Source: an uncultured Pelagibacteraceae bacterium
GTDB lineage: Bacteria; Pseudomonadota; Alphaproteobacteria; Pelagibacterales; Pelagibacteraceae
Assembly: GCA_902526645.1 (NCBI GenBank)
Contig: CABZLS010000009.1
Span: 1-55,789, forward strand
Direction: 5' to 3'
DNA length: 55,789 bases
In this document: positions 1 to 7,520 of the stretch, piece by piece
How the letters are laid out: every line of letters starts with the position of its first letter
Position numbering within the stretch: position 1 is the stretch's first letter
Position numbers and translations under genes: made by a program
Notes under the pieces: model-generated
Told to the model about the DNA's origin: nothing
Seen by the model: only the letters and a program-made list of their open reading frames with translations
Databases searched by the model: none

Positions 1-1500
1 ATTTTTTATTCAAAACTTGATGAGTTTCATAGACCTAGACAAATTTTTAGACATAAAATTGGTTCATCATCTAAAAATGATGAGCTTATTTTTGAAGAAA
101 AAAGTGAGGCTTTTACAGTTGGAATTAGTTTAAGTTCTGATGAAAAATATTTTTTTATAACAACGTCCGATCATAACACATCCGAACAATATTATTTTGG
201 AGCTCAAGAAATAAAACCCAAACCAAAACTAATAAAGAAAAGAAAAAAGGGGATTATCTACTCAGTAAATTCTTGGGAAAAATACTTTTATTGCCACACA
301 AATGAAAATGCAGAGGATTTTAAGATAGAAAGATGTAAAGATTTATCCAGTCAAAATTGGGAAACTTATATAAACGCCAAAAATGAAGTTTTAATTGGTG
401 GTTTAATTTTTTTAAAAAATTGGGAAATTAGAGGAGAAAAGTCTAATGCATTAGGAAAATTATATGTAAAAAATTGTAATACTGGAGTTGAAGAGGAATT
501 AAAGTTCACAGATGAAAATGTAATTGTGCCTAGTGTTTCGCTAACACAAAAAGATAAAAATACTGATTTAGTCTACTTATCATATTCATCTCCTAAGACA
601 CCAAACAAAACATATTTATATAATCTCAAAACAAAAGAAAAAAAATTAGTTAAAGAACAAGAAATTCCATCTGGACATAATCCTGATGATTATATCGTTG
701 AAAGGCTAGAATGTCCCTCTCACGATGGGAGATTAGTTCCAATTACAATCACCAGACACAAAAAAACAAAAATTGATGGTTCAGCTAATTTGCTTTTGTA
801 TGGTTATGGATCTTATGGAAGTTCAATGACACCAGATTTTTCCTCAACAAAATTTAGTCTGATAAATAGAGATATCATCTGGGTAACTGCTCATATAAGA
901 GGTGGAATGGAGCGAGGAATGAAATGGTGGAAAGAGGGAAAACTTCTAAACAAAAAAAATACGTTCGAAGATTACATTTGTGTTGCAAAATTTTTAATTG
1001 AAGAAAAATATTCGTCAAAAGGAAAAATAATTGGTATGGGTGGCTCAGCAGGTGGTTTACTAATAGGAGCAGTTGTTAATCAAGCACCACATTTGTTTCT
1101 TGGTGTTATAATGGCAGTACCGTTTGTTGATTCTTTAACCACTAATCTTGATCATTCTTTACCATTAACAATTGGAGAATTTGACGAATTTGGAAATGCG
1201 AAAGATAATAAAGAGCATTTTGAATATATCTATTCATATGCTCCCTATAACAATATAAAAAAAATGGATTACCCTCACATGCTAATTACTACAAGTTTAA
1301 GTGATAATAGAGTATTATTTGACGAACCAGCAAAATTTACTGCTAAACTTAGAGACCTTAAAACAGATAATAATTTGCTACTTTTAAAAACTGAAATGAA
1401 TGCTGGTCATGGGGGTAAATCGGGACGTGATGGAGCTATTGAAGAAATAGCTTTTGATTACGCATTTATATTAAAAATATCAAAAAAAATTGATATTTGA
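1..1500 (+). CDS. ptrB: Oligopeptidase B (S9 prolyl oligopeptidase family), 5'-truncated by the window edge
   Basis: Serine peptidase that cleaves short peptides, in oligopeptidase B after basic residues. The frame is open from base 1, so the 499 visible residues are the C-terminal part of a protein usually near 690 residues; the beta-propeller N terminus lies outside the window. The catalytic Ser sits in GMGGSAGG (codon at 1045, about residue 349 of the visible part). The Asp is expected in the LSDNRV segment and the His in NAGHGGKSGR. The first in-frame Met at base 526 is not a credible start, because the upstream sequence reads as good family sequence. No signal peptide can be judged. The stop codon lies three bases before the heat-shock promoter of the next gene. 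Confidence 0.88.
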   Translation: MFYSKLDEFHRPRQIFRHKIGSSSKNDELIFEEKSEAFTVGISLSSDEKYFFITTSDHNTSEQYYFGAQEIKPKPKLIKKRKKGIIYSVNSWEKYFYCHTNENAEDFKIERCKDLSSQNWETYINAKNEVLIGGLIFLKNWEIRGEKSNALGKLYVKNCNTGVEEELKFTDENVIVPSVSLTQKDKNTDLVYLSYSSPKTPNKTYLYNLKTKEKKLVKEQEIPSGHNPDDYIVERLECPSHDGRLVPITITRHKKTKIDGSANLLLYGYGSYGSSMTPDFSSTKFSLINRDIIWVTAHIRGGMERGMKWWKEGKLLNKKNTFEDYICVAKFLIEEKYSSKGKIIGMGGSAGGLLIGAVVNQAPHLFLGVIMAVPFVDSLTTNLDHSLPLTIGEFDEFGNAKDNKEHFEYIYSYAPYNNIKKMDYPHMLITTSLSDNRVLFDEPAKFTAKLRDLKTDNNLLLLKTEMNAGHGGKSGRDGAIEEIAFDYAFILKISKKIDI

Positions 1501-1503
1501 TAT

Positions 1504-1531
1504 CTTGAAAAAAATTAAATAGCTCCCATAT
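1504..1531 (+). promoter_or_regulatory. Sigma-32 (RpoH)-type heat-shock promoter for hsp20
   Basis: CTTGAAA at 1504-1510 is followed by 14 bases and then CCCATAT at 1525-1531. This closely matches the known RpoH consensus (CTTGAAA, 11-16 bases, CCCATnT). It lies just after the ptrB stop and points at hsp20. Transcription would start near 1538, leaving a leader of about 55 bases. Motif seen; sigma factor inferred. Confidence 0.78.
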
Positions 1532-1538
1532 AAATCTT

Positions 1539-1590
1539 GTTGGTCGCCTATCGGGGCTAACTCAAATAAACTTGCTTAACAAAGGAGGAT
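1539..1590 (+). promoter_or_regulatory. ROSE-like RNA thermometer in the hsp20 leader
   Basis: Two hairpins can be drawn. The first, 1539-1561, has a nine-pair stem (two G-U pairs) with one bulged G and loop UAUC. The second pairs CUUGCUU (1571-1577) with AAGGAG (1582-1587): C-G, U-A, U-G, bulged G1574, C-G, U-A, U-A, with loop AACA. It buries the Shine-Dalgarno sequence AAAGGAGG. The UUGCU with bulged G opposite the ribosome site is the hallmark of ROSE elements, which repress small heat-shock genes in alphaproteobacteria. Fold drawn by hand; thermometer function inferred. Confidence 0.65.
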
Positions 1591-1593
1591 ATA

Positions 1594-2040
1594 ATGACAA
1601 GTAAGGATTTATCTATATTCAACTCACTAAGACCTTTTTCAATTGGTTTTGACGATATGTTCGATCAGTTTGAAAATATGCTTGATAATGGTTCTTTGAC
1701 TATGCAGTCAAATTACCCGCCTTATAATATCAGAAAAACTGGTAAGGACAATTATGCTATAGAAGTTGCTTTGGCTGGTTTTAATAAAAAAGATGTTGAG
1801 GTAGAGTTTGAGGATAATTTATTAACAGTTAGAACTAAACAAGTTAATAAAACTGAAAATAATGATGCTAATGGAGAAATAATTCATAAAGGAATTTCTC
1901 AAAGACAATTTGCAAGATCATTTACTATTGCTGATGACGTGAAAGTTAACAATGCCGAGCTTAAAGATGGTCTTTTAACGATTTCTTGTGAAAGAATTAT
2001 TCCTGAGCATAAAAAGAAAAAAATTATTGAAATTAAATAA
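1594..2040 (+). CDS. hsp20: Small heat-shock protein, Hsp20/IbpA family
   Basis: ATP-independent holdase chaperone that binds unfolding proteins in the cytoplasm. At 148 residues it has the usual length. The alpha-crystallin domain spans about residues 45-135, with the strands LLTVRT and DGLLTISCE. The C-terminal tail ends in IIEIK, near the I-x-I motif used for oligomer contacts. The start is fixed by a very strong AAAGGAGG site nine bases upstream. A sigma-32-type promoter and a ROSE-like leader precede it, so heat control at both transcription and translation is likely. A 12-bp hairpin follows the stop codon. Also annotated ibpA in relatives. Confidence 0.93.
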   Translation: MTSKDLSIFNSLRPFSIGFDDMFDQFENMLDNGSLTMQSNYPPYNIRKTGKDNYAIEVALAGFNKKDVEVEFEDNLLTVRTKQVNKTENNDANGEIIHKGISQRQFARSFTIADDVKVNNAELKDGLLTISCERIIPEHKKKKIIEIK

Positions 2041-2049
2041 TTAAAACCC

Positions 2050-2079
2050 TTACTTGTGGAGTTATTACTCCACAAGTAA
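2050..2079. terminator. Perfect 12-bp hairpin between converging hsp20 and lipoprotein genes
   Basis: TTACTTGTGGAG (2050-2061) and CTCCACAAGTAA (2068-2079) form a perfect stem with a six-base TTATTA loop. It lies exactly between the two converging stop codons and can fold on both transcripts. Neither side has a strong U tract, so it may work as a bidirectional terminator or as a 3' end stabiliser. Confidence 0.7.
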
Positions 2080-2080
2080 A

Positions 2081-2386
2081 TTAAAAACAGCCATTAGATA
2101 CAAATCCAATTATTTTTGAAGAAGCATCTATTTCAAATTTTCTCTCACAAGGGATGCCATATTTTTTAGTTTTATAAATTAGCTCCAAATTTCCCCTTTC
2201 ATTATTATAGTCTTCATCTGGGTTTCCTAGATCAATTTTCAATTCTTTTGATGTTTTTCCAATATATTTACTTAATCTCTTATTTTCTTTCTCCACAATT
2301 GCATCTGTTCTCTCTTTGATGGTTTGACAACTTAAAATTAAAAAACTTAAAAAACCTAAAATTAATAATGATTTTATTTGTTGCAC
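2081..2386 (-). CDS. Small hypothetical lipoprotein
   Basis: I do not recognise a named family. The 101-residue product starts with a hydrophobic signal peptide ending in a lipobox (LILSC, Cys near residue 20), so it is probably a lipid-anchored periplasmic or outer-membrane protein. A charged helix follows at about 22-45. A compact C-terminal part contains GKTSKEL...LGNPDEDY and two Cys residues near residues 79 and 100 that could form a disulfide. The GNPD stretch faintly recalls BamE/SmpA-type lipoproteins, but the match is weak. The start is GTG. Upstream is a weaker copy of the heat-shock promoter motif, and the gene converges on hsp20, so a stress link is possible. Confidence 0.72.
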   Translation of the reverse strand: MQQIKSLLILGFLSFLILSCQTIKERTDAIVEKENKRLSKYIGKTSKELKIDLGNPDEDYNNERGNLELIYKTKKYGIPCERKFEIDASSKIIGFVSNGCF

Positions 2387-2405
2387 ATTACTATAATAAC
2401 ATCTT

Positions 2406-2433
2406 ATTTTGGGTATAAATATTAACTTTCAAG
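2406..2433 (-). promoter_or_regulatory. Possible sigma-32-like promoter of the small lipoprotein
   Basis: Read on the minus strand, CTTGAAA (2433-2427) is followed by 13 bases and CCCAAAAT (2413-2406). The -35 element is identical to the one upstream of hsp20, while the -10 element is poorer (CCCAAAA against CCCATnT). The predicted transcript would begin about 13 bases before the GTG start. In AT-rich DNA this could be chance. Confidence 0.35.
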
Positions 2434-2512
2434 TTGTATTATGTGAATAAAACTAGATTAATATAAGAATTATTTAATAGAATCAATTATCCAGGATCTA
2501 TTAGGAGGAAAA

Positions 2513-3823
2513 ATGTTAGAAAATTATTTTAAATATAAAAAACACAAAACTGATTTTAAAACAGAAGTAATAGCCGGGACTACAACTTTTCTAACCATGG
2601 CTTATATCATGTTTTTAAATCCTTTTATATTATCAGGGGAATTTGCTGGACCTGAAAAAGGATTCTTTGATTTTGGTGCAGTTTACACAGCAACAATTTT
2701 AGCTACAGCACTTGCCTGCTTTATTATGGCATTTTACGGAAAAACCTGGCCTATTGGACTTGCGCCAGGCATGGGAATAAATGCTTTTGTAGCTTTTGGA
2801 GTTTGTGCTGGAATGGGTTATTCACCCCAGGAGGCATTGGGTGCTGTATTGGTTGCAGGAGTATTATTTTTAATAATATCTTTAACACCAATTAGAGCTT
2901 GGTTGATAAATTCAATTCCAAAAAGTTTAAAATTAGGAATTGGAGCAGGTATTGGATTATTTTTAGCAATAATTGGTCTTCAGATTATGGAGGTTGTTGT
3001 TGATAATCCAGTAACATTAGTCCAGCTAGGTAACTTAAGTGATCCATTGGTTCTACTTGGGTGTGCAACTTTTATTGCAATCATAGTTTTAGAGAAAATG
3101 AATGTTAAAGGTAATATTATAATAGGTATTTTAGTGTTTAGCATTATTGCTTGGGCCACTGGATTAGCAAAATTTAATGGAATCGCAAGTTCACCACCGC
3201 CTATGACATATCTATTCGAATTTGATTTATCTGCTGCAATGACAGCTGGTATGTCAACTGTAATATTTACTTTGTTGTTCATTGATTTTTTTGATACTGC
3301 AGGCACCTTAACTTCAGTAGCTAATGTTGCGGGAAAAGTTGGAAAAGATGGAAAAGTTCAAGATATAAATAAAGCTATGTTATCTGACAGCGTGAGCACG
3401 GTCGCTGGCGCTATGATGGGAACTACAACAGTTACAAGTTATGTAGAGTCAGGAGCTGGTGTTAAAGCTGGAGGAAAAACTGGAATGACATCCTTGGTAG
3501 TTGGAGTATTATTTTTAGCTTGTATATTTTTTGCTCCATTGGCAACTAGTTTACCAAAACAAATTGATGGTGCTGCTTTGCTTTTTGTTTCAGTTCTATT
3601 TATTAGAAATATTACTGATATAGAATGGAACGATATTTCTGAGTCTGCACCCGCTATTCTTGCGATGATTTCAATGCCATTAACTTATAGTATAAGTAAT
3701 GGTATAGCTTTGGCTTTTGTATCATACGCTTTAATAAAAATATTTACTGGAAAATTTTCGAGTACTTCTCCAGCGATATGGGTTGTTGCAATCTTGAGTG
3801 TTGTTAGTTTTGCAGTAGCTTAA
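2513..3823 (+). CDS. NCS2-family purine permease, AzgA (guanine/hypoxanthine/adenine) type
   Basis: Inner-membrane proton-coupled transporter for purine bases. Its 436 residues fit the AzgA branch of NCS2, which is about 430-450 residues long. The N-terminal stretch GTTTFLTMAYIMFLNP near residue 23 is characteristic of that branch. Many hydrophobic helices follow, consistent with the 14-segment fold, with the glycine-rich GLAPGMGINAF and DFFDTAGTL segments of the transport core. The start has an AGGAGG site seven bases upstream. It converges on a purine-type phosphoribosyltransferase gene, so the pair would import a base and convert it to a nucleotide. I found no purine riboswitch in the 126-base leader. 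Exact substrate cannot be told. Confidence 0.88.
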   Translation: MLENYFKYKKHKTDFKTEVIAGTTTFLTMAYIMFLNPFILSGEFAGPEKGFFDFGAVYTATILATALACFIMAFYGKTWPIGLAPGMGINAFVAFGVCAGMGYSPQEALGAVLVAGVLFLIISLTPIRAWLINSIPKSLKLGIGAGIGLFLAIIGLQIMEVVVDNPVTLVQLGNLSDPLVLLGCATFIAIIVLEKMNVKGNIIIGILVFSIIAWATGLAKFNGIASSPPPMTYLFEFDLSAAMTAGMSTVIFTLLFIDFFDTAGTLTSVANVAGKVGKDGKVQDINKAMLSDSVSTVAGAMMGTTTVTSYVESGAGVKAGGKTGMTSLVVGVLFLACIFFAPLATSLPKQIDGAALLFVSVLFIRNITDIEWNDISESAPAILAMISMPLTYSISNGIALAFVSYALIKIFTGKFSSTSPAIWVVAILSVVSFAVA

Positions 3824-3833
3824 ATATTATTTT

Positions 3834-3862
3834 AAATAGGGCTAGATATACTAGCCCTATTT
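3834..3862. terminator. Bidirectional 12-bp hairpin terminator between the permease and phosphoribosyltransferase genes
   Basis: AAATAGGGCTAG (3834-3845) and CTAGCCCTATTT (3851-3862) form a perfect stem with a five-base loop. On the plus strand it runs into ATTTTTTATTTTT, giving a good rho-independent terminator for the permease. On the minus strand it starts inside the last codons of the phosphoribosyltransferase gene. Confidence 0.85.
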
Positions 3863-4378
3863 ATTTTTTATTTTTATTTCATCAATAGAAATTTCTTCAT
3901 AATGTTCTGTTGGTTGCACAATCCAAGGATCTGAATCAAGCTTTATTGGACAAAAATCCGGTTCAAAAGTTGAAGATTTTTTTTTCCATAAACAAGCTGT
4001 TTTTACTTCTTTTATATAATTTTTAATTGGATCATAATTCTTTAACCACTCTATACTTTTGTTTAATGTCAAACCTGTGTCTGAAAGATCATCAATTAAG
4101 AGGACCCTACTAAAATCCTCATTATTTGCTAAAGAACTGATTTCTCTTGCAAACATTAATTGCCCTTGTTGATCTTCCATTCCTTTACCTGAATAACTTT
4201 GGATTACAATATATGCTATTGGCAATTTTAAAATTCTAGAAAGAATATCAATTATTGGAGCCGCACCTCGCATGATGCCAACAAGAACTGTTGGTTTATA
4301 TTTTTTATGAATTTGTATTGCCAATTTTTCAACAATTTTAGTATATTCATCAAAGTTGATAATTAATTTCTCTGCCAT
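3857..4378 (-). CDS. Purine-type phosphoribosyltransferase
   Basis: Salvage enzyme that joins a purine base to PRPP. About 173 residues from the chosen ATG. The PRPP-binding loop reads VLLIDDLSDTGLT (DD, then the D-T-G turn), and an early GIMRGA segment matches the first loop of the type I PRT fold. A longer in-frame reading exists upstream to 4423, but it adds only a hydrophobic stretch that overlaps the divergent gene. The ATG at 4378 (MAEKLIINFDEY) gives a normal N terminus. The neighbour converging on it is a purine permease, which supports purine salvage. Substrate choice (xanthine, guanine or hypoxanthine) cannot be decided from sequence alone. Confidence 0.8.
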   Translation of the reverse strand: MAEKLIINFDEYTKIVEKLAIQIHKKYKPTVLVGIMRGAAPIIDILSRILKLPIAYIVIQSYSGKGMEDQQGQLMFAREISSLANNEDFSRVLLIDDLSDTGLTLNKSIEWLKNYDPIKNYIKEVKTACLWKKKSSTFEPDFCPIKLDSDPWIVQPTEHYEEISIDEIKIKNK

Positions 4379-4421
4379 AAAATTTATTATCATAATTGAA
4401 ATTATTAAAAAAGGAGAAATC

Positions 4422-4718
4422 ATGAAAGGTTATTGGATAAGTTTATATTATAAAGTAAATAATCAAGATAATTTAAAAAGATATGCAGAAACAGTAACAC
4501 CTGTTATAAAAAAGTATGGTGGTGTACCTCTTGTAAGAGGAGGAAAACACACAACTTTTGATGGTGAAGATTTTTCAAGGATAGTTGTATGGGAATTCCC
4601 AAGTTATGAACAAGCATTAAAATGTCATGAGTCTAAAGAATATCAAGCAGGATGGAACTTAGCAAAAAATACTACTTCAAGACATATGCAAGTGGTTGAG
4701 GGTTTCAATACTGAATAG
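4422..4718 (+). CDS. DUF1330-family protein
   Basis: A 98-residue protein of the DUF1330 family, a small dimeric alpha/beta-barrel (ferredoxin-like) fold of unknown biochemical role. Visible family features are the opening KGYWISLYYKV, the central PLVRGGKHTTFDGEDFSRIVVWEFPS region and the SKEYQAGW segment near the end. The start at 4422 is chosen because AAGGAGAA lies directly upstream; the frame stays open further upstream but that part is not protein-like. The gene is divergent from the phosphoribosyltransferase (43 bases between starts). Its last 14 bases overlap the converging glycosylase gene. Confidence 0.85.
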   Translation: MKGYWISLYYKVNNQDNLKRYAETVTPVIKKYGGVPLVRGGKHTTFDGEDFSRIVVWEFPSYEQALKCHESKEYQAGWNLAKNTTSRHMQVVEGFNTE

Positions 4719-5340
4719 GCTCAGGATCAATACTTCTCCATAAATACCATGTTGCAACGGAACAATATGGAGTAAATCTTCTCTTTAGTAATTTTACAAA
4801 ATTATCTGGTGGTAAGTATTTTTTTTTATAATTATTTGAAATAGCCCTTAATAAACCGATATCTTGAACTGGCCAAATATTTGATCTGTTGTATGTAAAA
4901 AGTAAAATCATCTCAGCAGACCATCTTCCTATTTGTTTTAACTCAGATAAATATTCGATAGCTTCTTCATCATCCATTTTTTTTATTAACTTAGGATTAA
5001 AAGATTTATTAATGATTTTTTTTGCAAGACTCTTTATTCCTAAAACTTTTTGACGACTTAAACCACAGCTTTTCAGTTGATTAAAACTCAATTTAGAAAC
5101 AGTTTTTGCATTAATTTTATTATTGCATTTTTTTTTAAATTTTAGAAAAACTGAATTAGCAGCAGAAATACTTATTTGTTGTCCAATTATACTCTTACAT
5201 AAGGAAAAGAATATATCCTGCCTAGATGTTAAAATAATTTCTGATGGACTTTTATAATTTTCTATTAATTTAAACATTACTTTATCTTTTTTTGCTAAAT
5301 ATTTTTTTGCTTTATTCCAATATTTTGGAATCTTAGTCAT
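4705..5340 (-). CDS. DNA-3-methyladenine glycosylase II-like (AlkA, HhH-GPD family)
   Basis: Base-excision repair enzyme that removes alkylated purines. It is 211 residues long and lacks the N-terminal domain of E. coli AlkA, as is common in short bacterial members. The HhH-GPD core is clear: IIGQQISISAA near 51-61, the hairpin LKQIGRWSAEM near 134-144, and WPVQDIGL with the catalytic Asp at about residue 160. No iron-sulfur cluster Cys set is present, which argues against Nth/MutY. The gene is translationally coupled to the upstream DMT transporter gene (8-base overlap) and overlaps the 3' end of the DUF1330 gene. Confidence 0.85.
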   Translation of the reverse strand: MTKIPKYWNKAKKYLAKKDKVMFKLIENYKSPSEIILTSRQDIFFSLCKSIIGQQISISAANSVFLKFKKKCNNKINAKTVSKLSFNQLKSCGLSRQKVLGIKSLAKKIINKSFNPKLIKKMDDEEAIEYLSELKQIGRWSAEMILLFTYNRSNIWPVQDIGLLRAISNNYKKKYLPPDNFVKLLKRRFTPYCSVATWYLWRSIDPEPIQY

Positions 5341-6217
5341 TAATAGTTTTGGAAGTTAATATTTTTTTATTATAAATTTCTCTCCTAAAAATTATTAATG
5401 TGGAAATGATGACTAAAAAAGCTCCAACAAGTGTTTTAATCGTTGGTATCTCATCCCAAATAAAATAACCAAAAATAATAGCAAAAACTAAAGCTAAATA
5501 TTTTAAAGGCGTCACGAGAGAAACTTCAGAATATTTATAAGATTGACTTAGCCATAAGTTGGCAACTCCTCCAAAAATACCAATTAGAGATAATAAAATT
5601 AAATGATTAAAACTTGGCATCACCCAGCCTTGGGGAATTGTTAAAAAACTTAAAAGAGTTATTGACAAAGAAAAATAAAATGAAATTAGCCATACAGGTT
5701 CAGAAGTAGAAAGTTGTCTAATTGCAATTGCAACATACGAAAGTCCTAAGCAAAAGATTATTGGAAAAATGTAATAAATATTGAGCTCAGTTATACCTGG
5801 TTCTGTAATAATTATTATACCTAAAAACCCGATTAAAACTGCAAGCCATCTAAAAATCCCAACTTTTTCACTAAGTAAAAATATAGAAAAAATAGTAGTA
5901 AAAATTGGAGCAGCAAATGATATACTCACTACTGTCGCCAAAGGTAATTTTCTTAATGCAATAAATATTGCAACCAGGGCAATTAATCCCGATGCACATC
6001 TCAAAAAATGTAATCCAGCTCTCTTAGTCTTGTAAAAATTATGTAATCTTTCCTTGGGAATAATAAAAAAATAGAAAATAATTCCAAAAAAACCTCTAAA
6101 AAATAAAACTTGCCCTATAGGATAATCGACAGACCATTTTACAATAACATCCATTAAAGAAAACGCGCATATGGATAAAAACATGTACAAAAAACCTAAT
6201 TGATTTTTACTAAGCAT
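5333..6217 (-). CDS. DMT-superfamily (EamA) transporter
   Basis: Inner-membrane permease of the drug/metabolite transporter superfamily. The 294 residues hold about ten hydrophobic segments arranged as two EamA repeats, the first starting at LGFLYMFLSICAFSLMD and the second near residue 150. Members export amino acids, nucleosides or other metabolites, and the substrate here is unknown. It is first in a two-gene unit with the AlkA-like glycosylase (8-base overlap). The start lies only 35 bases from the divergent msrA start, so promoters for both must overlap or lie inside coding DNA. Confidence 0.85.
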   Translation of the reverse strand: MLSKNQLGFLYMFLSICAFSLMDVIVKWSVDYPIGQVLFFRGFFGIIFYFFIIPKERLHNFYKTKRAGLHFLRCASGLIALVAIFIALRKLPLATVVSISFAAPIFTTIFSIFLLSEKVGIFRWLAVLIGFLGIIIITEPGITELNIYYIFPIIFCLGLSYVAIAIRQLSTSEPVWLISFYFSLSITLLSFLTIPQGWVMPSFNHLILLSLIGIFGGVANLWLSQSYKYSEVSLVTPLKYLALVFAIIFGYFIWDEIPTIKTLVGAFLVIISTLIIFRREIYNKKILTSKTIND

Positions 6218-6252
6218 ATGAATAATTTGTAAATTAATTTAAATCATAATCA

Positions 6253-6696
6253 ATGGAAATAGCAGTATTAGCATTAGGATGTTTTTGGGGGCCAGAAATC
6301 AAGTTTAGTAAAATTAATGGTATTATCAAAACAGAAGTTGGATATTGTGGTGGTAATAGTCCTACAACAACTTATAAAGAAGTTTGTACTGGTAAAACAA
6401 ATCATGCAGAAGTTGTTAAGCTCGACTATGATGAAAAAATTATAACATACGAAAAAATTTTGAAAATTTTTTTTCAAATTCATGATCCAACAACTTTAAA
6501 TTCTCAAGGACCAGATTTTGGGACTCAATATAGAAGTGAAATATTTATTTTAAATGACAATCAGAGAATGATAGCTGAAAAGGTACTTAATGACGTTAAC
6601 GAAAAATTATCAGGAAAAGTAGTTACTAAAATTTCCTTGTTGAAGAATTATTGTCAAGCTGAGGAATATCATCAAAAATATTTGGAAAAAAGATAA
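6253..6696 (+). CDS. msrA: Peptide methionine sulfoxide reductase A
   Basis: Repairs oxidised methionine (S-sulfoxide) in proteins using thioredoxin-type reductant. At 147 residues it is a short MsrA that begins almost at the active site: catalytic Cys10 in GCFWGPE. GYCGG, HAEVV, QFRSEIF-like GTQYRSEIF and HDPTT segments follow, as in the family. A probable resolving Cys lies in NYCQAEEYHQKY at the C terminus. No signal peptide, so cytoplasmic. Only one base separates its stop from the sseA start, suggesting one transcript for two sulfur-related functions. Confidence 0.93.
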   Translation: MEIAVLALGCFWGPEIKFSKINGIIKTEVGYCGGNSPTTTYKEVCTGKTNHAEVVKLDYDEKIITYEKILKIFFQIHDPTTLNSQGPDFGTQYRSEIFILNDNQRMIAEKVLNDVNEKLSGKVVTKISLLKNYCQAEEYHQKYLEKR

Positions 6697-6697
6697 T

Positions 6698-7517
6698 ATG
6701 TCATTAGTGGAAACAGAGTGGTTAGAAAAAAATTTAAAAAAGGTAAAAATTATTGATTGTTCCTGGCACATGCCTTCCTCTAAAAGAAATGGTCATGAAG
6801 AATATAATAAAAAACATATACCTGGAGCAATTTTTTTTGATTTGGATAAAAATTCAAAAAAAAATACTAATCTTCCACATATGTTAACAGATAAAAAAAA
6901 TTGGGAAAAAATAGTTTCAGATATGGGAATAAACCAAAATGACGAAATAGTCGTGTACGATAATTCTGATGTAATAAGCTCATGCCGTTGTTGGTATAAT
7001 TTCATTTATTTTGGTCACGATCCAAAGATAATACATGTTTTAAATGGTGGATTTAAAAAAATGGTTAAAAGAAAATAGAAGTGTTTCCCTGGAAAAACCT
7101 AAAATTCAATTTTCAACTTATAAAAGTAATGAAAAAAAAGAATTAGTTAAAAGTAAAAACTTAATAGAAAAAAATATTATTTTAAATCAATTTAAAGTTA
7201 TTGATGCAAGAAGCAAAGAAAGATTTGAAGGAAAAGTGCCTGAGCCAAGAAAAGGTTTAAAAAGTGGATCAATACAAAATTCCTTTTGTATACCATTCAA
7301 CTTTTGTCTAAATGATGATCAAACGTTTAAAAATAAAGATGAACTAACATTAATTTTTAAATCTTCAATAAAAGACATAAATGAAAAAGATATTGTTTTT
7401 TCCTGTGGTTCTGGAGTAACTGCGTGTGTTTTGGCACTAGCTTATTCTTTGATTAATGATAAATATCAACCTTGTATTTACGATGGCTCTTGGGCTGAAT
7501 ACGGATTAGTTAAATAA
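6698..7517 (+). pseudogene. sseA: 3-mercaptopyruvate sulfurtransferase-like gene (two rhodanese domains) split by a frameshift
   Basis: Would transfer sulfur from 3-mercaptopyruvate or thiosulfate to an acceptor. The N-terminal rhodanese domain reads from 6698 and stops at 7078. The C-terminal domain continues in the next frame to 7517 and carries the active-site CGSGVTA (Cys codon 7404-7406). The two parts join naturally within the run of seven A at 7055-7061; with six A the product would read GGFKKWLKEN and have 272 residues, the normal length. Outside this point both halves look intact, with no other stops. The gene may be freshly inactivated, rescued by slippage on the A run, or a sequencing error. 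It follows msrA by one base. Confidence 0.85.
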
Positions 7518-7520
7518 GGT

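Noticed and set aside
2387-2512. Purine riboswitch before the purine permease
   Set aside because: I looked for the paired loop-loop motifs and the P1 core of the purine aptamer and found none; only a good ribosome site is present.
2980-3306. Open frame on the minus strand inside the permease
   Set aside because: It mirrors the strongly coding permease frame, has no ribosome site and no recognisable protein features.
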